Positions 36,150 through 47,661 of a stretch of 64,000 bases of DNA are shown here, in pieces. The notes under the pieces are model-generated. The model was given only the letters and a program-made list of their open reading frames with translations, searched no databases and was not told the DNA's origin. The position numbers and the translations under genes are program-made. Numbering within the stretch: the stretch's first letter is position 1; the number at the start of each line of letters is the position of its first letter. This DNA is from Maylandia zebra (Eukaryota > Chordata > Actinopteri > Cichliformes > Cichlidae), in the NCBI RefSeq assembly GCF_041146795.1, contig NC_135172.1, positions 16,565,123-16,629,122 of the forward strand, in the 5' to 3' direction.

Positions 36150-39100
36150 TAGTGATGGCCAAATGAAGCTTTCCGAAGCACTGAAGCTTGTATTGAAAAA
36201 CGGTTCATTACTCGAAGCTTTTCAACACAGTCCTCTCCGGTGACATCTGGTGGTGAAAATTTTGAAGAGCAGCTTGAATCTGCAAAATAAAACGGACTGC
36301 TCAATTATCACTGCTCACTCAAGAGTGGAGTTCTCTCTGATATTGGGCCACCGTTCCGTTGCTTTGAACATGTAATTGGTTTTGTTTTCTCGATTGGGGG
36401 TGTAACGTCGGGTTGCGTTTAGTGGTTGAGAGGAGGCGGCAAAACACCTAGCAGGGTAGCCAAAAGAATACACACTCACGCTGGCGTTGGGGATTCCACA
36501 GTGTGTTCTTTAATATACCTTCTCTTCATCAACCATATAAGCCCGGTTGAACGGCTGCAGCTTAACAAACATAGCGCACAGTGTTCGTACAACCCATAAC
36601 GTTGCAAACAAAGGTGTCTGGAGAGGTAAAACATAAAATCCGTCCCTCCTCATGTACTAGCGTGCAAGCACATGTCCACACCATCACAGAGAGAGAGAGC
36701 AGAGAGCAGTGGCACAAACTGATGACACCATCAACCCTCGACTTGGGTGTCTTAAAGGGACACCACACCATAGTGGCTGTTACATATTCCCCCCGGGTTA
36801 AACAAAGGCTGCCCTCAGCCGGACCCAGGTGACCCTCCTCCCGCTACCCCCTTTCACCACACATAGCTACTTTAGGTAGTAAGCAGGTCGTGGAGGAATT
36901 GTTACACACCTGTACAGCATTGGTACAGTCCAGACTTAACCAGCCTCCATACATGGTCAGCAGGATAAGAAGTTAAAACCAAAACAGGGAAATGTACAGT
37001 GCAATATTGACAAACTGGCATACATGACAGTGTCCCACATGGTGAATGTCCATTTAAACAAATGTTAAAGAAAGAAAATAAACTTAGCATAGCCAGGACA
37101 ATTACAGAATGAAATTCCCTTTTTCTTTCATTGCGTTTCTTCTACTTCACAAACTTGCAACAGACAGCATAATATGTGAAAACAGTACCAGAAAGTACTG
37201 TAGAAAACCCAAACAACAGTCATGTTACAACAGTAACCAACACGAAATACATAAGAAAATATATGCAAATTCAGGAACTATGGCAAAGCTGCATCGAACC
37301 CACGCCCGGGAAACGCAGGTCCACGCACCACCAATGGAGCCACGACGAAGAGGCCAAACAGAGAACGGCGCCACAGTCCACAAACCATGCTGGAGCAGCT
37401 CCAGTCGTTGCCATGGAAATGCACCACCGCGACCCTTTGATCCTCCCGACGTCCTCGTCCAGGCCAGCCTGGTCCGTTCCCGCGAAACATGGCGGACAGC
37501 CACTTTGCCGCGTCGTACCTTTTTATGTACCAATCATCAGATGCTCGAAGATACTGCATACTGAGGTCCAAGAGAAGATGTTCGGGCGCCATTTTGTAAC
37601 GTCGGGTTGCGTTTAGTGGTTGAGAGGAGGCGGCAAAACACCTAGCAGGGTAGCCAAAAGAATACACACTCACGCTGGCGTTGGGGATTCCACAGTGTGT
37701 TCTTTAATATACCTTCTCTTCATCAACCATATAAGCCCGGTTGAACGGCTGCAGCTTAACAAACATAGCGCACAGTGTTCGTACAACCCATAACGTTGCA
37801 AACAAAGGTGTCTGGAGAGGTAAAACATAAAATCCGTCCCTCCTCATGTACTAGCGTGCAAGCACATGTCCACACCATCACAGAGAGAGAGAGCAGAGAG
37901 CAGTGGCACAAACTGATGACACCATCAACCCTCGACTTGGGTGTCTTAAAGGGACACCACACCATAGTGGCTGTTACAGGGGGCTGAAAAAAATGTAATG
38001 CGTATCTGCGTAATACATTTTGATCAATAAACTTTCCCTATTTAAACATGCACTATGGTGTGGCCTTTCTTTGCTCATAACTCCTTGATGTTGGTAAATA
38101 CAATAAGTGAGCAATATATATAATATACATATGATAATGCACAGCACATTATGGAGTATGCCCCTGCTGTGAAGTCCTGCCTCCATCTACTTGTCGTTTA
38201 ATCACTGGACAGCTGGACAGGTTCATACAAAATATTAGATGAGGCCAATTCCTATACATATTTTTGACCTAGGGGTGGGATTGATTGTGAACTGGAAAGG
38301 GAAAATGCTTAGGGGGCTGAGTACGGCTGCATCGTCACTGATTTGTAGAATCCTTTTGATTCGATACAGGATCCGATTCAATTTGATTGGAATCTGGAAA
38401 GTTTTGCCTCAGTCAGAAATATTACAAGTCTGATCATTTAACAGTATATATCCATAATTTCGTATCTATTAAAAGAAAGCTGACACATGTGAGACTTAAT
38501 TAGAGATGTAAACAGAGAGTTATGAAACCTGCAGCTGCAGAAGCCAGCGGAAAAAAAAAAAAGAGGCAAACACAGCGCGGACCCGACGACGCACCAAAAT
38601 CTGACTCTGACGCGTCGGGTCCGCGCTCTGTGTTTACGTTTGTATGCAGAATCCGTAAACCTGCTCCCAGTTACTGTTTTAGCTGCATGGTGTTTGACGA
38701 CATGTTGTGAGGTTTAACCTGAGATGCTGGCGTTTCAGGCATAATAACGTTAATTTACAAATCGACACAGGATTGTAATGAATCAATATCACTTTATTCA
38801 ATTTAGCATGGATTGTAATCAGAAAGGCGATAATCAAAACCCATCCCTAATCAAGAACTTGCAAAGTAAAAACATGATCTATGTAAGGTAGCCCTTTTGT
38901 TATTTACATTTAAAAAGAGGATTAGTGTTACTGTGCGCTGGCTGAGTCTGTTTCTTTTCTTAGAAATAGTTTCTCCTGCCCTGGAGAAAATCCACTTGCA
39001 TGGAACAGAAGAGGCTGTGGAGTGCAGGAACCACACTGCAAGCTGGTAGATATGCAGGTATTCCTGGGTCCTGCAGACTATCACCTAAAAACAATAAACA

Positions 39101-39597
39101 AAATGATTTTCTAAACTGTAGCAATGTAATGTACGTATAGTGCCAAATACATTTTTGTAGTCTTCATTAGCTTTAATTCACATGGAAGTGTTCCTAAAGT
39201 CATATGCTGTAATGATATTTACATTATGAAAACATGATTTTGGACATTTCAACTTTTTCACTTCGGCAGATAAAATGAATTGAGCAAAATCAACTCAAAA
39301 TATTTCCACACGCCATAACGTCCTCTCTTCCTCGCTGGCTCCATATCTGTCAGTGGAATGATCACCTCGTCGCTATCTGTCACTATCAACACACTCCACG
39401 AATCCCGTGGATGATTCACTTCCTTATATCCGTTTGAATCAGGTACCGAAGCAGTTACGTGCGTAATGAAGCTTCGGACGTCACTGGTCACGTGACTTTT
39501 GCCAAACGAAGCAAGCCTCGACACAGTGCTTCTGAACCAGTGTGTTGTTTTTTTCGACACACGCTCCGGAGCGTCAGCTTCAAGCGGGCCATCACTA
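36150..39597 (-). mobile_element. hAT transposon remnant with inserted LTR element
   Basis: The ends TAGTGATGGCC and GGCCATCACTA form inverted repeats, flanked on both sides by the 8-bp duplication TGCAGAGT (36142-36149 and 39598-39605), the hAT hallmark. Minus-strand pieces of transposase remain: a start-like MEPARKRGRYGVWKYFE near 39345 and a C-terminal dimerisation-like stretch (SSVPCKWIFSRAGETISKKR, about 38900-39060). Most of the catalytic core is absent. The element is interrupted at 36401-37978 by an LTR element. A second small inverted-repeat segment (GGGGTGGGATTGATTG to CAAAACCCATCCCT, about 38270-38855) may be another nested non-autonomous element. Confidence 0.85.
36401..37978 (-). 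mobile_element. Short LTR element with 384-bp LTRs, nested in hAT
   Basis: LTRs at 36401-36784 and 37595-37978 have the same length (384 bp) and appear essentially identical by eye. They begin TGTAACG and end GTTACA. The flanking direct repeat is GGGGG. On the minus strand a TGGCGCCCGAACA-like tRNA primer site follows the right-hand LTR and a purine tract precedes the left-hand one, giving minus orientation. The internal part is only about 810 bp and lacks pol, so it is non-autonomous. LTR identity suggests a young insertion. Confidence 0.9.
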
Positions 39598-39808
39598 TGC
39601 AGAGTCAAAGGTAATGGGATTAAAAATAAAATCACTACTGAAATCAAACAAACTACTACACTGACAGAAGTTACACATACAGTTACTATAAGGAAGCAAA
39701 TAGTACACCTTCTGTCAGCTCGAAGGTTTTGCACATCAGGATTTAACAACAACAAGTACATCCCATGATTCAGTAGCTTGTAGAACCACCTTTAGCAGCT
39801 GCAAATTA

Positions 39809-41371
39809 CAGGGAGTGCAGAATTATTAGGCAAATGAGTATTTTGTCCACATCATCCTCTTCATGCATGTTGTCTTACTCCAAGCTGTATAGGCTCGAAA
39901 GCCTACTACCAATTAAGCATATTAGGTGATGTGCATCTCTGTAATGAGAAGGGGTGTGGTCTAATGACATCAACACCCTATATCAGGTGTGCATAATTAT
40001 TAGGCAACTTCCTTTCCTTTGGCAAAATGGGTCAAAAGAAGGACTTGACAGGCTCAGAAAAGTCAAAAATAGTGAGATATCTTGCAGAGGGATGCAGCAG
40101 TCTCAAAATTGCAAAGCTTCTGAAGCGTGATCATCGAACAATCAAGCGTTTCATTCAAAATAGTCAACAGGGTCGCAAGAAGCGTGTGGAAAAACCAAGG
40201 CGCAAAATAACTGCCCATGAACTGAGAAAAGTCAAGCGTGCAGCTGCCAAGATGCCACTTGCCACCAGTTTGGCCATATTTCAGAGCTGCAACATCACTG
40301 GAGTGCCCAAAAGCACAAGGTGTGCAATACTCAGAGACATGGCCAAGGTAAGAAAGGCTGAAAGACGACCACCACTGAACAAGACACACAAGCTGAAACG
40401 TCAAGACTGGGCCAAGAAATATCTCAAGACTGGTTTTTCTAAGGTTTTATGGACTGATGAAATGAGAGTGAGTCTTGATGGGCCAGATGGATGGGCCTGT
40501 GGCTGGATTGGTAAAGGGCAGAGAGCTCCAGTCCGACTCAGACGCCAGCAAGGTGGAGGTGGAGTACTGGTTTGGGCTGGTATCATCAAAGATGAGCTTG
40601 TGGGGCCTTTTCGGGTTGAGGATGGAGTCAAGCTCAACTCCCAGTCCTACTGCCAGTTTCTGGAAGACACCTTCTTCAAGCAGTGGTACAGGAAGAAGTC
40701 TGCATCCTTCAAGAAAAACATGATTTTCATGCAGGACAATGCTCCATCACACGCGTCCAAGTACTCCACAGCGTGGCTGGCAAGAAAGGGTATAAAAGAA
40801 GAAAAACTAATGACATGGCCTCCTTGTTCACCTGATCTGAACCCCATTGAGAACCTGTGGTCCATCATCAAATGTGAGATTTACAAGGAGGGAAAACAGT
40901 ACACCTCTCTGAACAGTGTGTGGGAGGCTGTGGTTGCTGCTGCACGCAATGTTGATGGTGAACAGATCAAAACACTGACAGAATCCATGGATGGCAGGCT
41001 TTTGAGTGTCCTTGCAAAGAAAGGTGGCTATATTGGTCGCTGATTTGTTTTTGTTTTGTTTTTGAATGTCAGAAATGTATATTTGTGAATGTGGAGATGA
41101 TATATTGGTTTCACTGGTAAAAATAAATAATTGAAATGGGTATATATTTGTTTTTTGTTAAGTTGCCTAATAATTATGCACAGTAATAGTCACCTGCACA
41201 CACAGATATCCCCCTAAAATAGCTAAAACTAAAAACAAACTAAAAACTACTTCCAAAAACATTCAGCTTTGATATTAATGAGTTTTTTGGGTTCATTGAG
41301 AACAAGGTTGTTGTTCAATAATAACATTATTCCTCAAAAATACAACTTGCCTAATAATTCTGCACTCCCTG
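39809..41371 (+). mobile_element. Apparently intact Tc1-like transposon with double inverted repeats
   Basis: A 1563-bp element. Outer ends are CAGGGAGTGCAGAATTATTA and its reverse complement at 41350-41371. A second, inner copy of the GCATAATTATTAGGCAACTT motif lies at 39990-40010 and, inverted, at 41161-41182, giving an IR/DR arrangement like Sleeping Beauty-type elements. The target TA is present at the left (39807-39808) and reads CA at the right. It encodes an open transposase. Confidence 0.92.
40027..41043 (+). CDS. Tc1/mariner transposase, full length, DD37E spacing
   Basis: A 338-residue open frame inside the inverted repeats. An N-terminal helix-turn-helix pair (residues about 10-55, with AEGCSSLKIAKLLKRDHRTI) is followed by a basic linker KPRRKI and a second helix-turn-helix region to about 115. 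The catalytic triad is visible: D in VLWTDEMR, D in FMQDNAPSHAS and E in DLNPIENLW. I count 37 residues between the second D and the E, whereas classical Tc1 has 34, so it fits the DD37E (TRT-like) group rather than DD34E. No stop or frameshift interrupts it. The enzyme would cut and paste the surrounding element at TA sites. Whether it is still active is not known. Confidence 0.93.
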   Translation: MGQKKDLTGSEKSKIVRYLAEGCSSLKIAKLLKRDHRTIKRFIQNSQQGRKKRVEKPRRKITAHELRKVKRAAAKMPLATSLAIFQSCNITGVPKSTRCAILRDMAKVRKAERRPPLNKTHKLKRQDWAKKYLKTGFSKVLWTDEMRVSLDGPDGWACGWIGKGQRAPVRLRRQQGGGGVLVWAGIIKDELVGPFRVEDGVKLNSQSYCQFLEDTFFKQWYRKKSASFKKNMIFMQDNAPSHASKYSTAWLARKGIKEEKLMTWPPCSPDLNPIENLWSIIKCEIYKEGKQYTSLNSVWEAVVAAARNVDGEQIKTLTESMDGRLLSVLAKKGGYIGR

Positions 41372-41372
41372 C

Positions 41373-42978
41373 AATGCACTCTGTCCTCTCACACCTGGAC
41401 AACAACAACACCTACGCCAGAATGCTGTTTATAGACTTCAGTTCAGCATTCAATACAATCCACCCCTCACAACTCATCAGGAAACTGACAGACCTGGGTA
41501 TCAGTTCCCTCATCTGCAAATGGTTACTGGACTTCCTGACCAACCGCCCCCAACATGTCCGGCTGGATAACCGCTGCTCATCTACCATCACAATGAACAC
41601 CGGTGTACCACAAGGCTGTGTGATGAGCCCTTTCCTCTACTCCCTCTTCACCCACGACTGCAGACCTGCTGATGGTTCCAACACCATCATTAAGTTTGCA
41701 GATGACACCACGGTGATTGGCCTCATCAGTGACAACGATGAGGCCGCCTACAGGGAGGAGGTGGATCGTCTGGCTGAGTGGTGCGACAGAAACAACCTGC
41801 TGCTTAACACCGAGAAGACCAAGGAGCTCATCGTGGACTACAGGAGGAATGCTGACCCACATCCACCCATCCACATTAAGGGGACGGCTGTGGAGCGTGT
41901 GAGCAGCTTCAAGTTCCTGGGAGTCCACATCTCCGAGGATCTCACCTGGACGACCAACTGCTCCAAGCTGGTCAAGAAGGCTCACCAGCGCCTCTTCTTC
42001 TTGAGGACTCTGAGGAAGAACCACCTGTCCTCAGACATCCTGGTGAACTTCTATCGCTGCACCATCGAGAGCATCCTGACCAACTGTATAACAGTCTGGT
42101 ACGGGAACTGCTCTGCCTCGGACCGGAAGGCGTTGCAGAGGGTCGTGAAAACTGCCCAGCGCATCGCCGGAGCACCACTTCCTGCCATAAAAGACATCTA
42201 CAGGAAGCGGTGTCTGAAAAGGGCTGGGAAAATCATCAAAGACCCCAGTCAACCATCACATGGACTCTTCACCCTCCTGCCCTCTGGGAGGCGCCACAGG
42301 AGCCTCCGGACTAAGACCACCAGGTACCGGAACAGCTACTTCCCCACAGCTGTCAGACTCCTGAACTCTGCCTCCTGACATCTGACCCACGTTAAACTCA
42401 TGGACTGAACATACACACACCCACAATGGACAACTGTACCCTCAAACACAATAATAACATGGACTGAACCACCACTCACAACCACTAGCACTTTATATAG
42501 CCTCTGTAGAAACTATCTACACCCTCACTTATCTTAACTGCACTACTGTATAGCTCTGTGTAAATAATCATTCTGTACATTCGATACCGGTAATTTTTAA
42601 TCCTACAACTGTTTACAACTTGCATAGTTCCCATTTCTGTATAGCTGTATATCCCAGATTCTGTAAAGTTATTCATTTCATATTCTGTATAGTTTTTCAT
42701 ATTTATATCCTGTTCATATCCTGTACATAGCTTGTACTCACTACAGCCTGTACATACTTATAGTTATAGAATATTCACAACATACTTCATACCGTGTACA
42801 TTATAACATACCATAATAGACCCATTTCTGTAATATACTCACATATCTATATTATTGCTAATATATATTGTAATAGATCTATATCACTAAAGCACTTCTG
42901 GATGGATGCAAACTGCATTTCGTTGCCCTGTACCTGTGCATGTGCAATGACAATAAAGTTGAATTCTATTCTATTCTA
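41373..42978 (+). mobile_element. Rex1-like non-LTR retrotransposon, 5'-truncated
   Basis: An open frame to a stop at 42376-42378 encodes the reverse transcriptase C-terminal two thirds: [13 protein letters not shown] (motif A), [34 protein letters not shown] (the catalytic FADD), and the thumb region with [17 protein letters not shown] and [13 protein letters not shown] 600-bp 3' UTR follows, ending CAATGACAATAAAGTTG and an ATTCT-type tail at 42960-42978. The 5' end abuts the terminal repeat of the Tc1-like element. The frame is open over about 335 codons, so the copy is fairly young. Rex1/Babar is my best clade guess; CR1 or L2 are alternatives. Confidence 0.85.
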
Positions 42979-43450
42979 AAAGTAATCACTTTCTGTATCA
43001 CTTTCCCTTTCCCTCTCTCCATTGTGGAGGAATTTTATTCCACTCTACTCTAAAGGTTTACAAGTCATACTTGATCAGTCTTTTTCTAATTGTACTCCCA
43101 TGGAGTGTAACATTTAACCAAGGCCTGTAGAGTATGAGATGCAGCTCTTGCAGTTTCTCTGATTATTGGATCTTCTGTATGTTGGGGTGAATTTGCTGGG
43201 ATGTTCATTCCTGGGATGACTGGCAGCTGTCTTGAATGTTTTCTACCTCACTGTAAAATGAAGGACTTTAAATTGTTGGTAAATGACCTTGCGACCCTTT
43301 CCAGATTGATGGAAAATAAAAACTATTTCTCTAAGATCACTGTCTGTCATCTTTGTTGTGTGCTAACACACACCTGAATGCTTCAGAGTAGCAAACACCA
43401 AAAACCTCTGCATTTATAGAGGTGCTCACCCGCGGTCATCAGTTAATCAA

Positions 43451-44763
43451 GTGCAATCCAACTTTCTATAGAAACACTAATGTTGTACTTAGTTTTTCAC
43501 ACACTGCTTCTGCATTTTGGCTTATTTTTTGCTAATTAAATGATGACAGAGGGTAATATCTCATTGATTTATCATCTATCAAGTCTTCAACTTCAAGACC
43601 TGCTAAAGACCAACCTTTTTTCAAAATTTTTATTATCTCCTGATATGTAAATACTTGGAATTTGAAGAGGGTGTACTTTCTTTGGACCATTTCTATGTGA
43701 TAGATTTCCAACGCATCACAACCATTAAGGTATTTTAAGGATTTCTATTTATTTATTAATTTTTTTGATCACATAACATATTTGTAAAGCTAAACATTTA
43801 TAGGTCTGCTTGTCAGAGAGTAAACATTGCTGGTGTAAACAAACCTTTTATATGTTGCTAAGTAAATAGAAGTCCTGTAAATCAGTTCAGGAACAGGTTT
43901 CAATCAGGAGTGGCTGGCATTTGGCCACACGACAGAATGAGTCAGTCCCACTGACTGATTACAGCTGCTTAGAAAGCAGTGCAGCAGAGTTAGGTCACCA
44001 TTCTCACATGAAATAATAACAGATGTAATAAATATAATAATTTAAACCACATAACCTTTTTTCTAACTATCACTAAGAGTAAAATAGTGTAGTTAGGCAG
44101 TTAAAGGTACTTTAAAAACTTCAGTTGTACCTGCAGTAAAGCTAAAAAACATCAAAGTTTTGTTTTTTTTTCGTTTTCAGATATAGAAATCAGTCAGTTT
44201 GATTAAAAAGCAATGAAAGCTTAATTAAAAATGATAAAAGAATTTAGTGCAGAGCTGTAAAACTCTTTTCATGTTAGAATTTGGACAAATGTGGTTAAAC
44301 ATGGCTGCATTAAACTGTCTCATCCCATTGTCTGCAATGAAGAAGGACTGTCCTGCACTGTCTTTAGGGGAGTGTAAAGTGTTATTGCTGTGTGTCATTT
44401 AATCATAATGAACTCACACTGTAATACATTTGTACAAAATTAGAAAGTGCAAAAAGTGTTTTTGTGTAATTTCTTTTTCATATTTACGTCCTAGAAATGC
44501 TTTTCTGCTTGTGAGCCTAAAGTGTGAAAAAAAGGAAAAATGTCTCAGTACAGCTACCAGCTGTGGTAGTGTGTGTGGTGACCTGGAGGTCCTCTGTAAC
44601 AGTCTGGGAGAGTTTGTACAAAAGTCTCCACATGACTCCGGGCCTCTCCTCAGCCATCATCTGTGTAAAGTATTCGTTTGCCATAGATGTCACACTAGCA
44701 TCACAAGTTCATTAGTTCATTTGTCCACACTTCGATGTGTAAGGTTAATTAATCCTCACAGGG
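43451..44763. other. Stretch without recognised gene, downstream of the LITAF-domain gene
   Basis: AT-rich DNA. The part closest to 44763 is presumably the 3' UTR of the minus-strand LITAF-domain gene. An open frame at 44430-44849 on plus is antisense to that gene's last exon and is not called. Confidence 0.4.
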
Positions 44764-47661
44764 TCATCTTTTGTGCACGTGCAGAGGGTTTCCACACTGT
44801 GGGCAGGAGTGATGTGTGTCTTGCATTCCCCGTACCATTAATGGAATGAGACAGAAACCGCAGATGAGCCTGAAACACAAGCACAGAAAACACCAATGAA
44901 GCTGTGCTCAAGCTCGTTTAGCGCCGGTGCACATGCAATACTCCTCCTGTGTGAGTGTTTGGGGCTCTTACCCCGCCATTGCAAGAATGACACACCAGCA
45001 CCAAGCAGCTGTCCCAGGTACATGTGTGACTTTACTGGTTACAAGATGACTGCAGTGTGGGCAGCGTACCAAACCAGGGGCGCCTCTCAGATATTCCACC
45101 GCTATGGGAACAGGCTGCGGCTGGCTCACTACTGCTATCGGCTGAGTTTGTCTGCTGTTGACACGCGGTGCGGCACCAGCTGCCATTCAGGAGACAGATG
45201 AAGTTATTAGAAGGAGAGAAGAACAAGTAAGGCAGAGGCTTATACACCCACTGGACACTTTGTTAGGTACACCTAGCTAGTACTAGGTTGGACGTCCTTT
45301 TCCCTTTCAAAACTGCCTTTACAGCTTCATGGCAAGATTCCAACAAGGTGCCAGAAACATTCCTCAGAGATTTTCCTCCATATTGACATGATGACATCAC
45401 ACAGCTGCTTCACATCCATGATGCAAATCTTCTGTTCCACCACATCATGAAGATGTTGAATTGAAATCTGATGACTATGGAGGCCATATGGTCAGGAAAA
45501 CCCGTCTGAGATGATTTGAGCTTTGTATATGTGGTGTTTATGCTGCGTGCATATCGTTAGGGTCTGCTTCTCTGTTACTCCTGATAATCCCTGCAGTCAA
45601 AGCTTATTTCAAAAGCAGCTTGTGTCCTTGCTGTTGCTGCATCAAAACTCTTAAATGACCTCCCAGATGACCTCGTGCAAGCATCAGTGAAGACTGTTTT
45701 TAAATCTGAGCTGCCTTTTCTGTTAGACTTGTGAAACAGTTGAATTGTTGAGCTGTGATTGGAGGATTGGCTGCTGTTAGCTGCTGTTTTTTTTTTATAG
45801 GAACCTGTTTATTCTGTTTTATTTTGTGTAACACATTTTGGTTTTAAATATCCTATAGAAATAAAATGTATTTACTTACTTAGACCAAATGACTGACTCT
45901 CTTGTTCAATTTTGTTGAGCCAGTTTAAACTGTAGCCTCAGTTTCCTGTTCGTAGCTGACAGGAGAGACACTCAGTGCGGTCTTCTGCCTCGAGGATCGA
46001 CATGTTGTGTGTTCAGAAATGCTCTTCTGCATATCTTGTTTCCTGATGCCTTTCTATGAGCTAGAAACAGTTTGGCTATTCTCCTCTGACCTCTGGCATC
46101 AACAAGGTATTTTGATCCAGAGAACTGCTGTTCACTGGATATTTTTGGCCCATTTTATGTAAACCCTAGAGATGGTTGTGTGGAAAAATCCCAGGAGATC
46201 AGCTTTTTCTCAAATACTCAGACCAGCCTGTCTGACGAGAACAACCGTGTCACATTCAAAGCCACGAATGCCACCTTCCTCCCCCATTCTGATGCTCCTT
46301 TTCAATTTCAGCACGTTATCTTGACCATATCTGCATACCTAAATGCATTTAGTTACCTCCCTGTGATTTTCTGATGAGATACTTGCATTGACAGTCAGAT
46401 GAAAAGGTGTACCTAACAAAGTGGCCAGTAAGTGTAAATAGCAGTAAAGAGATCATGCTTATAGTAAAGATGTAGTCTTGATACTTGCCTTGTCGGGAAC
46501 GCGAGGACGCAGCAGCTGGAGCAGAAGCTGCAGCGCGAGCACGAGAAGCATGCGGATTAACTGTAACACAGAAAAACCTAAATTTAACCTAATGTAGCTT
46601 TTTAAATACTTACACTTTGACCCTTTAAAGTCTGAACCATGAAATAATTGCCAGAAAGTTCAAGATTTTTGAAAATATTGTGAACCTTCTGAGAAAAAAC
46701 ATATTCATTTACATGCATGAGTTTACTTTGAAATTATATTTGTTACATTTGTTTCTCTCTCTCTAGTGCTGTTTAGACAGGCTTTCCACGGGGATCACTG
46801 TGATGATGTAGAAGTCTCAAAAACTCACAAAAACTCATGAATTAAATATGATACGACAGGCACTGTGGGGTTAAAATACAAACATTTGGTGAGTAGACTA
46901 CAGACAGCATATGGACTGAGCCTCTTACATTGTGAAACCAGCGTGCAGCACATAGAGACTGAACTGAACTTGCTGAGCATGCCTACATGCCTAAACGCCT
47001 TGGTTTGCTGCCATGTGATTGGCTGATTTGATATTTCCGTTAATGAGCAGTTGAACAGGTCTACATAACAAAGTCAATATTAAAAGTGCAATCTTTATAC
47101 TTTGAGTAATGGGATGGACTATGACTCCAGTGCTTTGGTGGGGAGGCGAGGACACGGCAGTTGGCACAGACAGGACAGGAAAAGGATCTGGCTGAACTGT
47201 AACTGTGATTTAAAAAAAGAAAAAGAAATGTTTACATGTTATTTTGCAGTCACACTAGGGTTTCCTTCCACACTTTACTTTAAATATATATTTTTTAAAT
47301 TTACTTCAGAGTGCACTGAAGTGGTTGTCTGGCAGAGTAAAAGCATGAATACACTTAATGACGACATTTCTACAAATCAGCCTGGTAAAACTGGTATGTC
47401 ATGTAAACAGTATGCCAAAAAATAAATAGAAAAGGACACATGTTAGTGTGTACATCCTGTCAGCAATATCTCACGAGCTGACTCAAGAAATGGGGTTAAA
47501 GGAAGCAGAAAGATTTTTATCTCACCTGCTTCTCTGTAGGCAGGTGGAGGTGTCGGTGGGGATGAGAGAGAGGCGTCATAGGCAGGTGGGGGGGCGTTAA
47601 AAGCTGCAATGGGCAGAGCAGGAGGTTGGCGACTGGCCTCCTCATATGAAGGGGGGTCCAT
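44764..47661 (-). CDS. LITAF-domain (SIMPLE-like) membrane protein, complete
   Basis: Four minus-strand exons: 47526-47661, 46489-46560, 44972-45179 and 44764-44869. Phases agree and give 173 residues. LITAF-family proteins sit on the cytosolic face of late endosomes and lysosomes, held by a zinc-stabilised hydrophobic hairpin, and bind WW/ESCRT partners through N-terminal PPxY/PSAP motifs. Seen: MDPPSYEEA, the classic LITAF-type start with a PPSY motif, and two more PPPAY motifs (about 25-45); an Ala/Ser/Arg linker; then the LITAF domain from about 105 with CPHC (109-112), a hydrophobic stretch AAWCWCVILAMAGLICGFCLIP and the closing HSCPQCGNPL (159-168). All four zinc cysteines are present. 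The second intron uses a GC donor (CAAG then GCAAGT). Several LITAF-like genes exist in fish, so no symbol is given; litaf or a cdip1-like paralogue are the options. Confidence 0.88.
45250..46432 (-). mobile_element. Tc1/mariner copy with both ends, in LITAF-domain gene intron
   Basis: It starts CACTTTGTTAGGTACACC and ends AGGTGTACCTAACAAAGTGG, a clear inverted pair. Between them are decayed minus-strand transposase segments (GACATGATGACATCACACAG, ACCTCTGGCATCAACAAGG) plus unrelated sequence at about 45520-45880, so the copy is both deleted and interrupted. It lies in the GC-AG intron between exons 46489 and 45179. Confidence 0.8.
46975..47078 (-). mobile_element. Tc1/mariner end fragment
   Basis: TGCTGCCATGTGATTGGCTG and TTAATGAGCAGTTGAACAGG match the terminal 100 bp of the same family as the copy at 45250-46432. 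It lies in the first intron of the LITAF-domain gene. Confidence 0.6.

Larger units (their letters stand above)
39765..43450 (-). mobile_element. Old Tc1/mariner-type element split by later insertions
   Basis: The left piece ends near 39808 (GTAGAACCACCTTTAGCAGC) and the sequence resumes at about 42979 (AAGTAATCACTTTCTGTAT, then ATTGTGGAGGAATTTTATTC, TGGGGTGAATTTGCTGGGAT). This order matches a common fish Tc1-like family read on the minus strand. The 3.2 kb between holds a younger Tc1-like transposon and a LINE. Extents are approximate; the transposase is decayed. Confidence 0.6.

Noticed and set aside
37109-37616. Two overlapping plus-strand ORFs inside the nested LTR element
   Set aside because: They lie antisense within the element's short interior, in two frames at once, and match no known protein.
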